DNA from: Congeria kusceri | Lineage: Eukaryota; Mollusca; Bivalvia; Myida; Dreissenidae | Assembly: GCA_027627225.1 (NCBI GenBank) | Contig: JAPFQT010000151.1 | Coordinates: 310,001-374,000, forward strand | DNA: 64,000 nucleotides | Direction: 5' to 3' | In this document: in pieces, positions 11,580-22,900 of the stretch | Numbering within the stretch: the first letter of the stretch is position 1 | How the letters are laid out: the number at the start of each line of letters is the position of its first letter | The notes under the pieces: generated by a model | The model's database searches: none | Seen by the model: the letters and a program-made list of their open reading frames with translations, nothing else | Told to the model about the DNA's origin: nothing | Translations under genes and position numbers: made by a program

Positions 11580-12490
11580 AATAAAAGAGCTAAAACTCAT
11601 AAATAGCAAAGTTCTCATTACCCACTTTGATTATTTTGTTGTCTTGAAACAGATATAAGAATATACTTAGAACAGTTTTGATACCTCAATATTAATTTTT
11701 AAATTGTTTCTCTTTAGTAATTGAATCTTTACATCAAAAAAGCTTCTTTGACGGACATATCTTTATGAAAATGGCACTCATGATATGTCTTATAAATGAG
11801 ATTTATAGCTCACCGGTTAAGCTCAAATACAAACATTAAACCGGTTACTGAAATACTATTTGCTGCCACCAAAGCGCCAACCTGAGTTCAGGCAATGACA
11901 GAGACCAGCTCTGACTTCTGAATGTCATCGGCAACAAACTAGTACCTTACAGTTGTTGACCTGGAAATCGACTAGTACAATACATATGCCTGTCATGCCT
12001 TCTCATCTAGTTAACAAGGCAATCAAATAGGCGCTATACAGATGCCTACTTCTGTTAATCACCTGGCAGATGATAGGTGCAATACAGATGCATTTATGGG
12101 TTTCAAATGTAGGAAGCAAGGCTCAAGCAAACTAAACAATTAAAGCACTAAACAAATGCTCGTATGAACATTATTTATCTAATAAAAAAGGCCCCATAAC
12201 TAGATTGCGTTTAACCCTATGATTCGAGAAAAATTAGAAAAGTGGGGTTGAATGTGACGTCATTGAGCAAATTGGATGCGCACTGGATATAAACATACAA
12301 CAAATAATTTTTACTTTCAGTTTCGCAACAACAATGACGCCTTTGCTTTTAAAAGGCTAGCGTATACCATATAAACAATGACGTTTCCTTTATTTCATTT
12401 TGTTTCAGCGTTTTCATAAAATGAAAACATGTTAGCCTTAGTAAGCGTATACATGTATTGTATACATGTATTATGTACATGAATGCTATG
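11580..12490. other. No recognised feature
   Basis: No array or open frame is seen. A slightly less AT-rich stretch (11860-12080) carries loosely repeated words such as CTAGTAC and GCAATACAGATGC but no clear unit. TATACATGTATTGTATACAT at 12451-12470 is a short palindromic stretch. Confidence 0.45.
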
Positions 12491-12499
12491 ACAATTAAT

Positions 12500-12625
12500 A
12501 CGATGCCCGGACCATGCCCGGACAAAATAACAATTTTAAGGTGTCCTGTTGAAAAGTCAAATATCCCGCCAATTTTTTGTCAATGTCCCGTTTAGGCGTG
12601 AAAAAATTATGGCATGTATGCCTTG
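12500..12625 (+). mobile_element. Truncated end of TIR element T2
   Basis: GCCCGGACCATGCCCGGACA, CAAATATCCCGCCAATTTTT, GTCAATGTCCCGTTTAGGCG and ATTATGGCATGTATGCC match the right end of the complete element at 23642-24557. The opposite end is not found, so this is a 5'-truncated copy. Confidence 0.65.
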
Positions 12626-12827
12626 TGTTATGAAAGGCTTGAACACATTTTGGAAATGTATGCCACAATGTTCTTAAATCATTTTTCTAGCTGATATACA
12701 GTCATTTTTTATAGTAACTTGCCTTGCCCATGCTTATCAAAATAGAAATTGGTCCATTGAACAAAGATGCCCCCGCTTATTGGGACTGATCAGAGAAATG
12801 TATTAGCAGTTGTTCATCAGAAACCTT

Positions 12828-13260
12828 AATTTGTGTCAACAGACACGAATGCTCCCACCTATGCAGCCTGTTCTACATGGCGCTGCTTTGTTTATATGCA
12901 AAAGGAGAATTGTCCTTTTATATTGTACTTTCTCCTATTCTGTCGAGGTATAACAAATTTACAATCAATACTTTTAGTTCTGACAAAAAAATCCATACAG
13001 TGTAGTATTTAAAATTTTGGGCAATTATGAGATATGGTTCTTGTGTGCTTTACTTACTGTTGCTATCTTAAATCATTCTGTAAAGAATCAACAAAAATGC
13101 TTTTTATCATTTTTGAATTATGCTTTGCAAAGTCATCAATAAAAGGGAAGTAATTCACTAACTTCACAAGTATGGCGCTTACATACGACACACTAGCTGG
13201 TGATGGTGATCATGTCTGCCAATTTATCAAAAAGCCTTGCATGCATTACAATATTATGCT
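12828..13260 (+). mobile_element. Leader (5' part) of an F2-bearing element, copy 1
   Basis: It starts around GTGTCAACAGACAC, a small hairpin, then reads GCTCCCACCTATGCAGCC, TCTACATGGCGCTGC, TTAAATCATTCTGT and AAGGGAAGTAATTCACTAAC. The same order, about 80% alike by eye, is at 34659-35100. In both places it runs straight into F2 units, so I treat it as the element's leader. Confidence 0.7.
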
Positions 13261-14290
13261 CTGGGCAATTATTTGACCTCTGACATTGATCTCAGCTACA
13301 GACCTGATTCTTGCACGCCACATGCCGCCTCGTAATGCTAATCACTTCTGCCAAGTAATTTGAAAATTCTTCCATGCAGGACAAAACTATACTTCGGTCG
13401 AAGACAATGGCTTAAACTACTATATTTGACCTTTGACCTGTTAGTGTGGCATTTACATATATCCAAAAGACCTGATTGTTGCACGCCGCTTGCTGTTTCA
13501 TAATGCTTGTCACTTCTGTCAAGTAATTTGAAAATTCTTCCATATCGTACAAAACTATGCTCGGAACAGAGTCCATGGTATAAATTCTTATAATTGGCAT
13601 TTGACCTTTAAGTAGTGACCTTGACTTTGGAGTTAGATATTGTGCGTGGCATGCTCTTAATATAATGGTTATCACTTCTGCAAAATCATTTGAAAATCCT
13701 TCAATGATGGACAAAGTTATTGCCTTGACATTAAGAATCTTTGCATTAATACATATACTTGACCTTAGATCTTTAAAGTTGACCCTGACCTTGGACCAAG
13801 GCACCAGGTTCTTGCGCATGACACACGGTGTCAACATGCTTGGAACTTCTGCCAACATTCCCTCTCCACTGGACAAAATGACGCTCCAAAAAGGGTCTAA
13901 GGCTTAGATTCTAATATTTGACCTTTGACCTTTATTCGTGACCTTGACCTTGGACCAAGGGCCCTTGTTCTTGTGCGTGACACAACCATCTCATTATGCT
14001 TAACATTTCCCCAAAGTTATTTGAAAATCCTCCAATGCTGGACAAATTTATTATCCAGACAAGAATCCGAACATACATATACCTACATATCCATAACACT
14101 TGTGCCAAGTTTTTTGAAACTCCTTCCATTCTGGACAAAATTATGCTCCAGACAGGGTCTATGACTTTGACCTTTGACCTTTAAATGTGACCTTGACCTT
14201 GGACCTAGGGCCCTGGTTCTTGCGTGTGACACACCATCTCATTATGCTTAACATTTCTGCTAAGGTAGACAATATCATCCTGACAAAAAG
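13255..14290 (+). repeat. Tandem array F2, about 6 units
   Basis: Units with CTTCTGCCAAGTAATTTGAA, CCATGCAGGACAAAACTATG-type words and TTTGACCTTTGACC recur every ~160 bp. Perfect TGACCTTTGACCT (DR1-type) words begin at 13427, 13919 and 14168. A 154-residue minus frame at 13412-13876 follows the repeat and is not a gene. Confidence 0.87.
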
Positions 14291-14331
14291 CAGAACATAC
14301 GCACACACGTAAGGGTACAGGGTAAACACTA

Positions 14332-14370
14332 TATGCCCCCCCCCCCCATCATTTATGGTGGGGGCATAAG
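14332..14370 (+). repeat. C12 tract forming a hairpin with a G5 block
   Basis: A run of 12 C at 14336-14347 sits in TATGCCCCC...ATCATTTATGG...GGGGGCATA, so the flanks can pair. TATGCCCCC/GGGGGCATA is also the usual end word of several repeat families here. Confidence 0.75.
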
Positions 14371-14474
14371 AACAGCTGTCTCCACCCACACACTGCCATA
14401 CCTCCTCCCAAAATCCACCTACCATGATATTCCTTAGATATGCACAACAGCAACAGGCACTGATCAATCATGTT

Positions 14475-14940
14475 AAGTGTTGTCAAATTCCAACCAGTTG
14501 TTATGGAAAAGAGCACCTACAAGGTCTGTTAAGTCAACAACTTGAAAGGGACGTAGCTCCGACCAAATTATGCCAATGATGACATGCACAACTGGAATTG
14601 GTATTGATAAATACTGTTAAGTTTTGTCAAAAAACAACCAGGGATTATGGAGAACACGCGCAGACAAGGTCTATTATGTGAAAACCTTAATAAATCCGCC
14701 AAAGTCCGCCGACATGCACAACCACACTTGGTACTGTGAAATATTGTCAAATTCCAACCAGTGGTTACATAGAGGACACGCAGACAAGGTATGTATGTCA
14801 AAACATCAATGGGCCGTAACTCCGCCAAAAATCCGCAGACGACATGCCGACGGTATGCACAACTTGACTTGGTAGTGATAAATCCTGTGAAGCTTCATTA
14901 AAATGCGACCAGGGGTGAACAAGTGCACAATTTTTTCATT
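14475..14940 (+). repeat. F9 tandem repeat, ~130-bp unit, about 3 copies
   Basis: The shared blocks are GTCAAATTCCAACCAGTTGT, GGACACGCAGACAAGGT, GACATGCACAACT, GGTAYTGATAAATACTGT and AACTCCGCCAAA. The unit ends near GCGACCAGGGGTGAAC. No gene is seen. Confidence 0.72.
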
Positions 14941-15151
14941 GGACATGACTGAAAGGTACTTCCACAGGCCACTCACTGCTCAGTTGTAGTTTACCAAGTT
15001 TACTGGTCACAAAGTAATGACTTAGCATGGTTTGTTTTCTGTACAAGACAAAAAAGGTCAAATGTACCAATGAGTGATCGGTATAGTATGTCAGATTTGT
15101 TGTGCTGGTGAAGATGGTATTCTATGTCAAGATGGAACCACTAATATGTGT

Positions 15152-15481
15152 CAGGGTGTGGAAATATACAATTTGTTTACTTGTCGATAGACAAGTTTAT
15201 TGCACAAATCTCCTTTTCCACAAGCAACAGTCACTTGTCCAAACGAAAATACAGTTTTAATTCCAGATCTTCCTGATATATTATTTCAAATATAAATACA
15301 ACAAATTTGTAATTCAAATGTATAAATATTTCATAATTTATGATAAATAACTTCTACTTTTACCTCATTTTCCTCCATGAAATTGTTCTCCTCCATGGAC
15401 GAGTAGACAGGAAAAATTTACTTGTCTAATAGTAAAATTACCGGCGTCGGACAAGTTGGGCATAGGATTTCCACAACCCTG
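15152..15481 (+). mobile_element. T1 MITE (330 bp) with TIRs and 7-bp target duplication
   Basis: It starts CAGGGTGTGGAAAT and ends ATTTCCACAACCCTG, an inverted repeat of about 14 bp with one difference. It is flanked by TATGTGT at 15145-15151 and 15482-15488, a perfect 7-bp direct repeat. The interior has ACTTGTCGATAGACAAGT, TCCTCCATGG words and GGCGTCGGACAAGT. It encodes no protein. A larger relative (49622-50637) and a fragment (about 59345-59452) occur in the window. The superfamily is open. A 7-bp duplication is unusual; P- or Dada-type elements are possibilities from known families. Confidence 0.82.
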
Positions 15482-15489
15482 TATGTGTG

Positions 15490-15800
15490 GGCTTATCCCT
15501 GAGTTGTATGTTAAATTGAAGTCTCATGATGGTGAGTGTCAGACACGAAAAACATATCTAATTTGTTAGCTTTTACCTCCAAGATTGACCTAGACCTTGG
15601 AGGTATGGAACTGGATCTTGTGCATGACACATCGTCTCATGATCATGAACAATTTCGTCCCAGTAATTTCACAATTTACCCAGATATGACAAACCTGACT
15701 CAGAATTTTTTGGACAGACGGACGGACGTATGGACGGACTGACGGACTGTGATAACACTTAATTCCCATTCACTATTGTTAGAATGGCGGGGACATAAAA
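15490..15800 (+). repeat. Single diverged F7-like unit with GGACGGACG tail
   Basis: TTGACCTAGACCTTGGAGG, CATGACACATCGTCTCATG and CAGTAATTTCACAATTTACC are followed by GACAGACGGACGGACGTATG (15713-15732), then GGCGGGGACATAAAAC. It looks like the 3' end of a repeat element. Confidence 0.6.
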
Positions 15801-16139
15801 CAAACAAACAAGGATACCAGTAAAATTGATGAATGCTCCACAATGCTTTTTGCAAACAATATTAATGTAATGAGAAGGACAGAGATTGTAGAATGACTAA
15901 AAATCACTAGAACTGCAAGACCAAATCTGACATCAAATCTGTATGTGAACATACCACACAAATACAATATGAACATGCAGATGAAGCAAAATTGTAAATA
16001 TAAAATCAAAATAAAATAAAATAAATCAAAGTGATGGATCATTACTGCAATACCAGTATGGTTATTTCAATTCCTAATTATTTAGTTTTCCATCATTAAA
16101 TTTCATATAGCAGTTCCTGAGAAATAGATATGACACAAT

Positions 16140-16845
16140 GACATCTTTAAAGTCCCATAACTCCAAGAAAAATCATGGAAGCCACACGTCCTGGTAATAT
16201 GCATACCTCCTCTTGACAATGAAGCTTCTCATAAAATGTTATTGAAATCTGGCCAACAATTGCTGAGAAAAAACCCGTACAAGAATTACCAGAACACGAT
16301 GGCAATATGCACAACTCCTCTTGGATATGAAAGGTTCTATTAAGTTTCAATGAAATCTTTCCAGTAGTTGGTGAGAAAAAGCCCAGACAAGAATTGTGCA
16401 ACATATACTAATTTCAGAAACCTTCAAAGTCCCATAACTCCAAGAAAAATAATTGATGCGGAATATCCTGGTAATTTGCACACCTCGTCTTGGAAAAGAA
16501 GCTTCACATAAAGTTTCGTTGAATTCTTGCCAGTAGTTGCTGAGAAAAAGCCTGGACAAGAAAGTAAAGAATTGTGCACTATATACTAAGTTGAGAAATC
16601 TTCCAAATCCCACAGCTCTGAGAAAAATTATTGTGCACTATATATTAATTTCAGAAATATTCATAGAAAAATCATCGAAGCGGAACGTCCTGCTAATATG
16701 CACACCTCCTCTTGGTGATGAAGCTTCCAATAAGGTTTTGTTGAATTCCGGCCAGTAATTGTTGAGAAATGGCCCTGACAAGAAAGTCAAGAATTGTTCA
16801 CTATACACATTTCAGAAATATTCAAAGTCCCAAAAGGCTGACCTG
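16140..16845 (+). repeat. F10 tandem array, ~140-bp unit, about 5 copies
   Basis: The unit reads AAAGTCCCATAACTCCAAGA, AAAATCATGGAAGC, CGTCCTGGTAATATGCA, CACCTCCTCTTGG, AATGAAGCTTCTCATAAAGT, TTGAAATCTGGCCAGTAGTT and GCTGAGAAAAAGCC. Copies begin near 16150, 16290 (partial), 16430, 16610/16665 and 16820 (partial). Confidence 0.82.
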
Positions 16846-16849
16846 AGTA

Positions 16850-17985
16850 GTGGCAAAGATGAAAGCCTTACTGTTGTGAAAGACTTGTGGGAATGTACGC
16901 CATAATGTCCTTAAATAATTTGTCCAGCTGATTTACTCTCATACATAGAACAATTAAGGACCTGGATATATTTTCTCTACCCTGGTATCCAACTTTTTGA
17001 AGGCAATTTCAGAGGAATAATGTTTATGCATAAGCTCTGAAAGATAATGGCGACGGCTGTGCAAAGGTCATTTCATGCTTGCTGGCTTGTTTGAAAGAAT
17101 AGAGTGTATTGCCATTTACCAGCCCTATATTGAAATTCGCTATAGATATTATGGTAATAGACAAATTATGCAAGTTTGGTCCAGACTGGTTGAAAATGAA
17201 GTCCTGTCGTGCATCAAATCAATTTTTGCATTACTTTTTACAATTATGGGGAAATAACTGCAGTATTCATGGCCTGTCTCATTGAGTGCTTGTGTTGAGA
17301 TCTTATGGCCATACAAAACATGTGGAAGTCTTAAGATTTAATGAAAAATGAAATCTCAATGCACGAAAAAGGCAATTTTTGCATTTTTTCACTAACAAAG
17401 GGGCCATAACTCAGATGTTTGTTGCATAGTCTGACCCATTGTTGACCACATATAAACCGTGGAAGTTTGGTCAAGATTGAATAAAAATAAAGTCTCTTGG
17501 AACAAAAAAGGCAATTTTTGCATTTTTGTCCACATACAAGGGACCACAACTCAGATGCTTGTAGCCTAACCATACCCATTTGTTGCTCCTGCTGAAATCT
17601 CTTGGTCACACACAAACTGTGGAAGTTTGGTTCAAGGTAAAATGGCAATTTTTGCCTATTTTTCAACACAAAAGGGGGCATAACTCTGATGTTTGTTGCC
17701 CAATCCGGCCCAATGTTGGCTTCTACTGTGATCTTTTAATAATACACAAACCGTGGAATTTGGTCAATGTTGGTAGAAAACTGAAGTCTCTATGAACAAG
17801 GCAATTTGTTTTTAATTTTCCCACAAACAAGGAGCCATAACACAAAGGTTTCTGGTCCGATTTGGCCCATTATCAGTACCAACTATGATTTGATGGTCAT
17901 ACACAAACTACGCAACTTAGGTCAAGATTGAATACAAAATGTAGCCTTCATCTCGATAACAGTCCACATTGTTGACGGCATACAG
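16850..17985 (+). repeat. F11 tandem array, ~140-bp unit, about 5 copies
   Basis: The unit has AAAAAAGGCAATTTTTGCAT, ACAAAGGGGCCATAACTCAG, ATGTTTGTTGC, CCATTGTTGACCACATATAA, ACCGTGGAAGTTTGGTCAAG and TTGAATAAAAATGAAGTCTC. It closes with ACGACAGACGCCGCCGGAGA (17992-18011). A related piece flanks the element at 55569-58134. Confidence 0.8.
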
Positions 17986-18179
17986 AGGACTGACGACAGA
18001 CGCCGCCGGAGAGGTTCACTATACCAATAGTTCACCGAGCACTATTGTCTATTTAGCTTTAAAAGGCAATATTCCCAATCCCCTTGAGGCAGTGCTTTTT
18101 TTACCAATAAAAACAATTAGAAGAAATATGATAGAGTCACCCAAGAAACATTTCTGTGTACGAGTGTTTTTATATATTG

Positions 18180-18375
18180 CATTCAATTGTAGAAATTTAA
18201 TAAAGGACCACCCCACAAACATTCCTGCCAAGTTTGGTTTATATCCACCTGGCGGTTTTAGAGAAGAAGTTATTTGAAGAAACTGCTGACGACAAACAAC
18301 GCACGACTAACGACAGACAGTGACTGACGACAATAGCTCACCCTTGGGCACTTTGTGGGCGACCTTGGGCCTTAA
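18180..18375 (+). repeat. 3' end of a repeat element with ACGAC tract
   Basis: ATTCCTGCCAAGTTTGGTTT, AGAGAAGAAGTTATTTGAAG and a GACGACAAACAACGCACGAC tract are followed by TAGCTCACCCTTGGGCAC. The order matches the F6-type 3' end, with a degraded hairpin. Confidence 0.6.
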
Positions 18376-18379
18376 TAAG

Positions 18380-18930
18380 CAATTCTGAAACCTCTTTAAC
18401 GCAATTACGGTTATCCTTGATGACTAACAAAACTCAATAAAAATGCCAAAATACGCAAAAAATGGCAAACTCAGTGCGTACGTGGATTGACTGACATGGC
18501 TACGAAATGACCGATCGATGTGTAAAAAACAGCAAAAATTAATGGTTATGAAATTGTTATGTTAAGAAATGACAGACATCCGTATTGTACGAATCAGTTT
18601 GATTGGATGTTGATTTTAACGTAAACCACAACTATCTAATGAGATTCATCGAGTATTTCTATTTTATGATATCATTATACAACTTTTCTTTGTTTCTGTT
18701 CAATTATATCAGAATGCTTTGGTCATGTTCGTGATTCTGGGAAAGGTGTCGCATTGAGGTTGAATTTCATAAATAATTATGTTAAAGCGCGGATTCATCG
18801 AACGCAAGCACAAGCCACTCGATTGACTGTTAGTCGAGGTCGGAAAACGTTTCAAACCGGAAGTACACAACATTAGCGTACGAAATTTTCGTGTGATTCT
18901 GGCATGCAAAGTTAGTGTTGTGAAAAGACA
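18380..18930. other. No recognised feature
   Basis: No array or credible coding frame is seen. A slightly richer region around 18780-18900 has a 66-residue minus frame without any family resemblance. Confidence 0.45.
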
Positions 18931-18934
18931 GATG

Positions 18935-19105
18935 GTTATAAAGAGGGCATAAATCTGTCAAAATACAAAACAGAGTTATGGGGGGTTGCTTTCACTGGTG
19001 GAGAAATTATATTCAATATATTTGACATGATAAAAAACTTAAACCTTTTCCGAACGAACTAACGGACGGACGGACTGACGGTTCGATTTTGATATGCCCT
19101 AATTT
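18935..19105 (+). repeat. F5 repeat unit with GGACGGACGG tail
   Basis: AAAGAGGGCATAAATCTGTC, AAAACAGAGTTATGGGGGGT and GCTTTCACTGGTGGAG match 6525-6700. It ends CTAACGGACGGACGGACTGA, then TATGCCCTAATTTGGGGGCA. Confidence 0.72.
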
Positions 19106-19522
19106 GGGGGCATAATGATAAAAAGTGGCATAAAACTGTTAAATTTTAAAAAATGAGCAACTGTGATTATTGCATGTTATACTAAATATATGATAGGGGC
19201 ATATTTCTGTAATGATTCATGGGAATTATAGCAACTGATATTGATGAACATATTGTTATATTCCAAACTTCACTTTTGAACCTTAAGTTTTACTAAAGCT
19301 TGGACACGGACACTGATGCCATGTCAAGTAGGAAAACTTACCTAACCTTTGAGCTAAAAATCATGTTAAATTTATGACAGCCAATATGTTAAATTTGTAT
19401 GTGTATATTTGTACTTTAATAAGAAAAAATTGATCAATATGTTTAGTTTAAGAATTTTAAAATAATTAAAGAAAAAGTTGATAAATATGTGTAGTATAAC
19501 AATTTTAAAAAAATTATGTTTT

Positions 19523-19941
19523 CTAAAAATGGTCTGAACAAATAATATAAATAAACAAATATGAAGCAATGATACATACTTTTTCCTCAGTTAATAGCAG
19601 TTTGAACACCAGGATGTTGTTGCCATATTGTCCCACAATGATGGAGGCTGTGTGCCTGTTGTAGCAGACTGACCATGGGAGCCGCACTCCATCCCTGACT
19701 GTAGCCAGTGTGGCCAGCTTCTTGCTGCCCTCCCTATCCACCTGTATGATAGTCTGGGAGTCCCATCCACAGACCAACACCTGGCCTGCAGATGTCACAT
19801 GTACAGCCATTGGACATCGTAGTTCAGGGTCGGTAAATGTAGAGAGTACTGACCCATCCCTGGCCAGGGTGAGGAGCTTGTGCTGGTCCCGGTTGCAGAT
19901 GTATATACGATCCCCAGTGGGACTCACAGCACACTCGCATA
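19523..19941 (-). CDS. Exon 3 (terminal) of B-box/NHL gene
   Basis: It follows TTTTGCAG and opens with a valine codon made across the splice, then CECAVSPTGDRIYICN. Two or three NHL-like blades follow, up to QYGNNILVFK. The frame then runs LLLTEEK and 18 more residues to a TAG at 19523-19525. A GTATGT just after TEEK could be a donor to a further exon, so the last 18 residues are less certain. Confidence 0.82.
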
Positions 19942-22900
19942 CTGCAAAACAGAGTCACATCAAGATATTAAATTACTTTAAATGTTTAATAATGTTAATA
20001 AACAAACTGCAGTGACATCGTATTATTAATGCGTCGTTAAACGGACAATTACGCATCTTAAAGATCTGCATAAAATCCAATAATAATAAATATTTTAGAG
20101 TGACAGGAAGGTTCTGTATCAGTTTATTGCCTAAAAGTCTGACACGTTGACCGGAGAGTTAGAATTGAAGTCTACCACAATTACACATATGTAAACAATT
20201 ACACAGTACAATGAATGTGTAACTATATGCAGTAATAACGGATTTCCTATACATGTATACATGAATGTGTCAGCTGATGCAACTATGGCATATGCAGTAT
20301 TAATAGATTTTCTATACATGTATACACGATTACTGACATCTGTGTTATTCTATAGCTGACACAGGCTGACATATTTATAACATGTACATGTACATTATAA
20401 TAACAGAAGTTAAGCTTTTACAACAGGAAATATGTTTCAAAACAACATGAAATAAAACTTTTCTCTCTTGTTCTTCTACACAAGTAACAAAAGCCAGTTG
20501 TTATTTAAACAGTTTTACAAATAAAAATCTATTAATTTAACAAATTTCAACTACAACAATTACAAGTTTATTTACTTCATATAACGTTTGGAAACACGCT
20601 GAATTATGAAACAATAATGCACGTATATTTACTTGAAAACCACAAAATATCAACAGCAGGTCACAGAGTGTGTCATTGATTTGCACTCACTGTCTATTTA
20701 TAGACATGCCATGAAGTCAGAAGTGACAGTCAAAATGCTTGATTACTCATATATATAAATCAATAATATTGAAAATCATTCTTAACTGCTGTTGTAATAA
20801 TAAATTGGCACATGTACATTCTACAACTATGCAGTCTTACAATTACTGTATGATACATATTTCTAATAATATCCGGATGAACCCGCCATGATTCTTACCT
20901 GTATTATAACCTGATGTATCCTCATACAGCTTGCTGACCAGTTTCCCACTCGGCGTGTACTTGTACAGTGCAGTCTGATCAGTGACATACAGCTCCCCCT
21001 GGTGGTGGGCGATACCTACACAGTGATGTTGTAACTGAAGCTTCCTGCCCTTCACCAGCTGCCCATTGTTGACAGAGATAAACTGGATCCCATGTGTGTC
21101 AGCATCATTCACAGTAACAGCAACTTCACTGTGTGTTATATGACATATGTCCAGTGAATCAGTTGACACATCACAATGAGTAAGCACCCTGTACTGCTGG
21201 TAGAGCAGCTTTAATTTCTTATTACTGCGGTCTACAACAAGAATCTGGCCATCAGGGAGAACACATATGCCACTGATACAGCATGGTGATGAATCACTTG
21301 GTATGCGCACATCATACTCTGACTTTCCTTTAACCGTCAATACTTGGCCTGGGTTTCCCTGCACTGTCAATGGCTCGGTACTGTATACAATCCTCCCCAG
21401 ACCTGACAGTTTGGACAAGTACTGCTCAATGTCACTGTTAGGCTGGAATGTTAGTGAACTTTTAACCTGAACAGAGTTCTCCTTCAAATATGTTTCAGAT
21501 TGTTGTATTTTGTCGCTACATTTCTTGCTCGCTATAAAGGAGAGTTCTTTCATGCTCATATCACTTAGTTCCTGAATGGCTTCATGCAGTATTTTCAAGT
21601 CGTTACGAAGCCTACTGCAGTTGTTCACATCAGTCTTGAGAGAAGCTTGCAGACTTGTGAGTGTATTTTTCATTTCCTTCAAAGTGATTTTTTCAATATT
21701 GTTTAAAGTGTCATTTATTTTTCTGCGTGTTTCTTGTATTTTGTGTAATTGTTCATCATATGAACCCTGCAGTGATTTAATGCCGGTCTCACAATTTGTT
21801 TGAAGATTGTTCATTTGTTCCTGAATTGTTTGAAGCTTCACTGCAAACTGCTGCAGGTCAGTTGACTGGGTTTTGCCACACTCAGATACAAGCGTCACTT
21901 TGGTGCACTGTCTGAAACAAAATATAGAATATTATAATAAAATGCTTAAAATTATTTGGCAAATTTTTCTTAAATATAAAAAAAAAATACTGTCATACAT
22001 ATTCTAAGTTCAAAGCTTGTGAGATGGATGGTTTACATTGGCCCTTTCAAAACAATATGTGGCGTGTCGTTGGAAAACCGGGCTTAATGCATGTGCGTAA
22101 AGTGTCGTCCCGGATCAGCCTAATCAGGGATGGCACTTTCAGCCTATAGTGGATTTATGTTTGGAAGAGACTTGAAACGGAAAATACCATAGCTTAAAGT
22201 GCCATCCCAGATTCGCCTGTGCAGAATGCACAGGCTAAACGGGGATGACACTTTACGCACATGCATTAAGGCCAGTTTTCCCACGACATGCCTCATATAT
22301 TCTTCTACTGGATATTTAAGCGTACTTTGGCACATAAAATATAACGAGAGTCACATGAGTGTCTGTATCGCTCCAATGGCTTATTAAGTAAGGAGTGTCA
22401 GAAGCAAAAGGACCCTGATAAGCCATATAAGAAAACAAGAGCTGTCGGATACTGCGCGCTAGACTTTTCTTGTGCTTGTCAGAGTTACTGGCATATTTTT
22501 CTTAAACAAGAAAAATGGAAATTCCACGAAAACCTATTTTTTCTAACGGAATGCATTAAAGTCAGCACATCAACAAAATTTATAGTAATGGTAAATTGAC
22601 CTTGACCCCACCCACCCCATATGCAATCCCAAGCAAGGTCTCGATATAAGCTATCTATGTATAAAGTTTCATAAATTTCTCAGTGTGTTCTTAAGTTATT
22701 GAGCAAATTTTTTTTCCATTTTTAGAAACGGTGACCTTGACATCACCCACCCCATATGCAATCCCACTCGAGGTCTTGATATAAGGTAACTATGTATTAA
22801 GTTTCATTAAAATATCTCAATGCGTTCTCAAGTTATTGAGCGGAAACCATTTTTCTATTTTTAGAAACAGTGACCTTGACCCCACCCACCCTATATGCAA

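Noticed and set aside
13412..13876. 154-residue minus-strand open frame
   Set aside because: It lies wholly in the F2 array on the antisense strand. Its peptide repeats with the ~165-bp unit.
14159..14467. 102-residue minus-strand frame
   Set aside because: It covers the end of an F2 unit and the C tract; no homology is seen.
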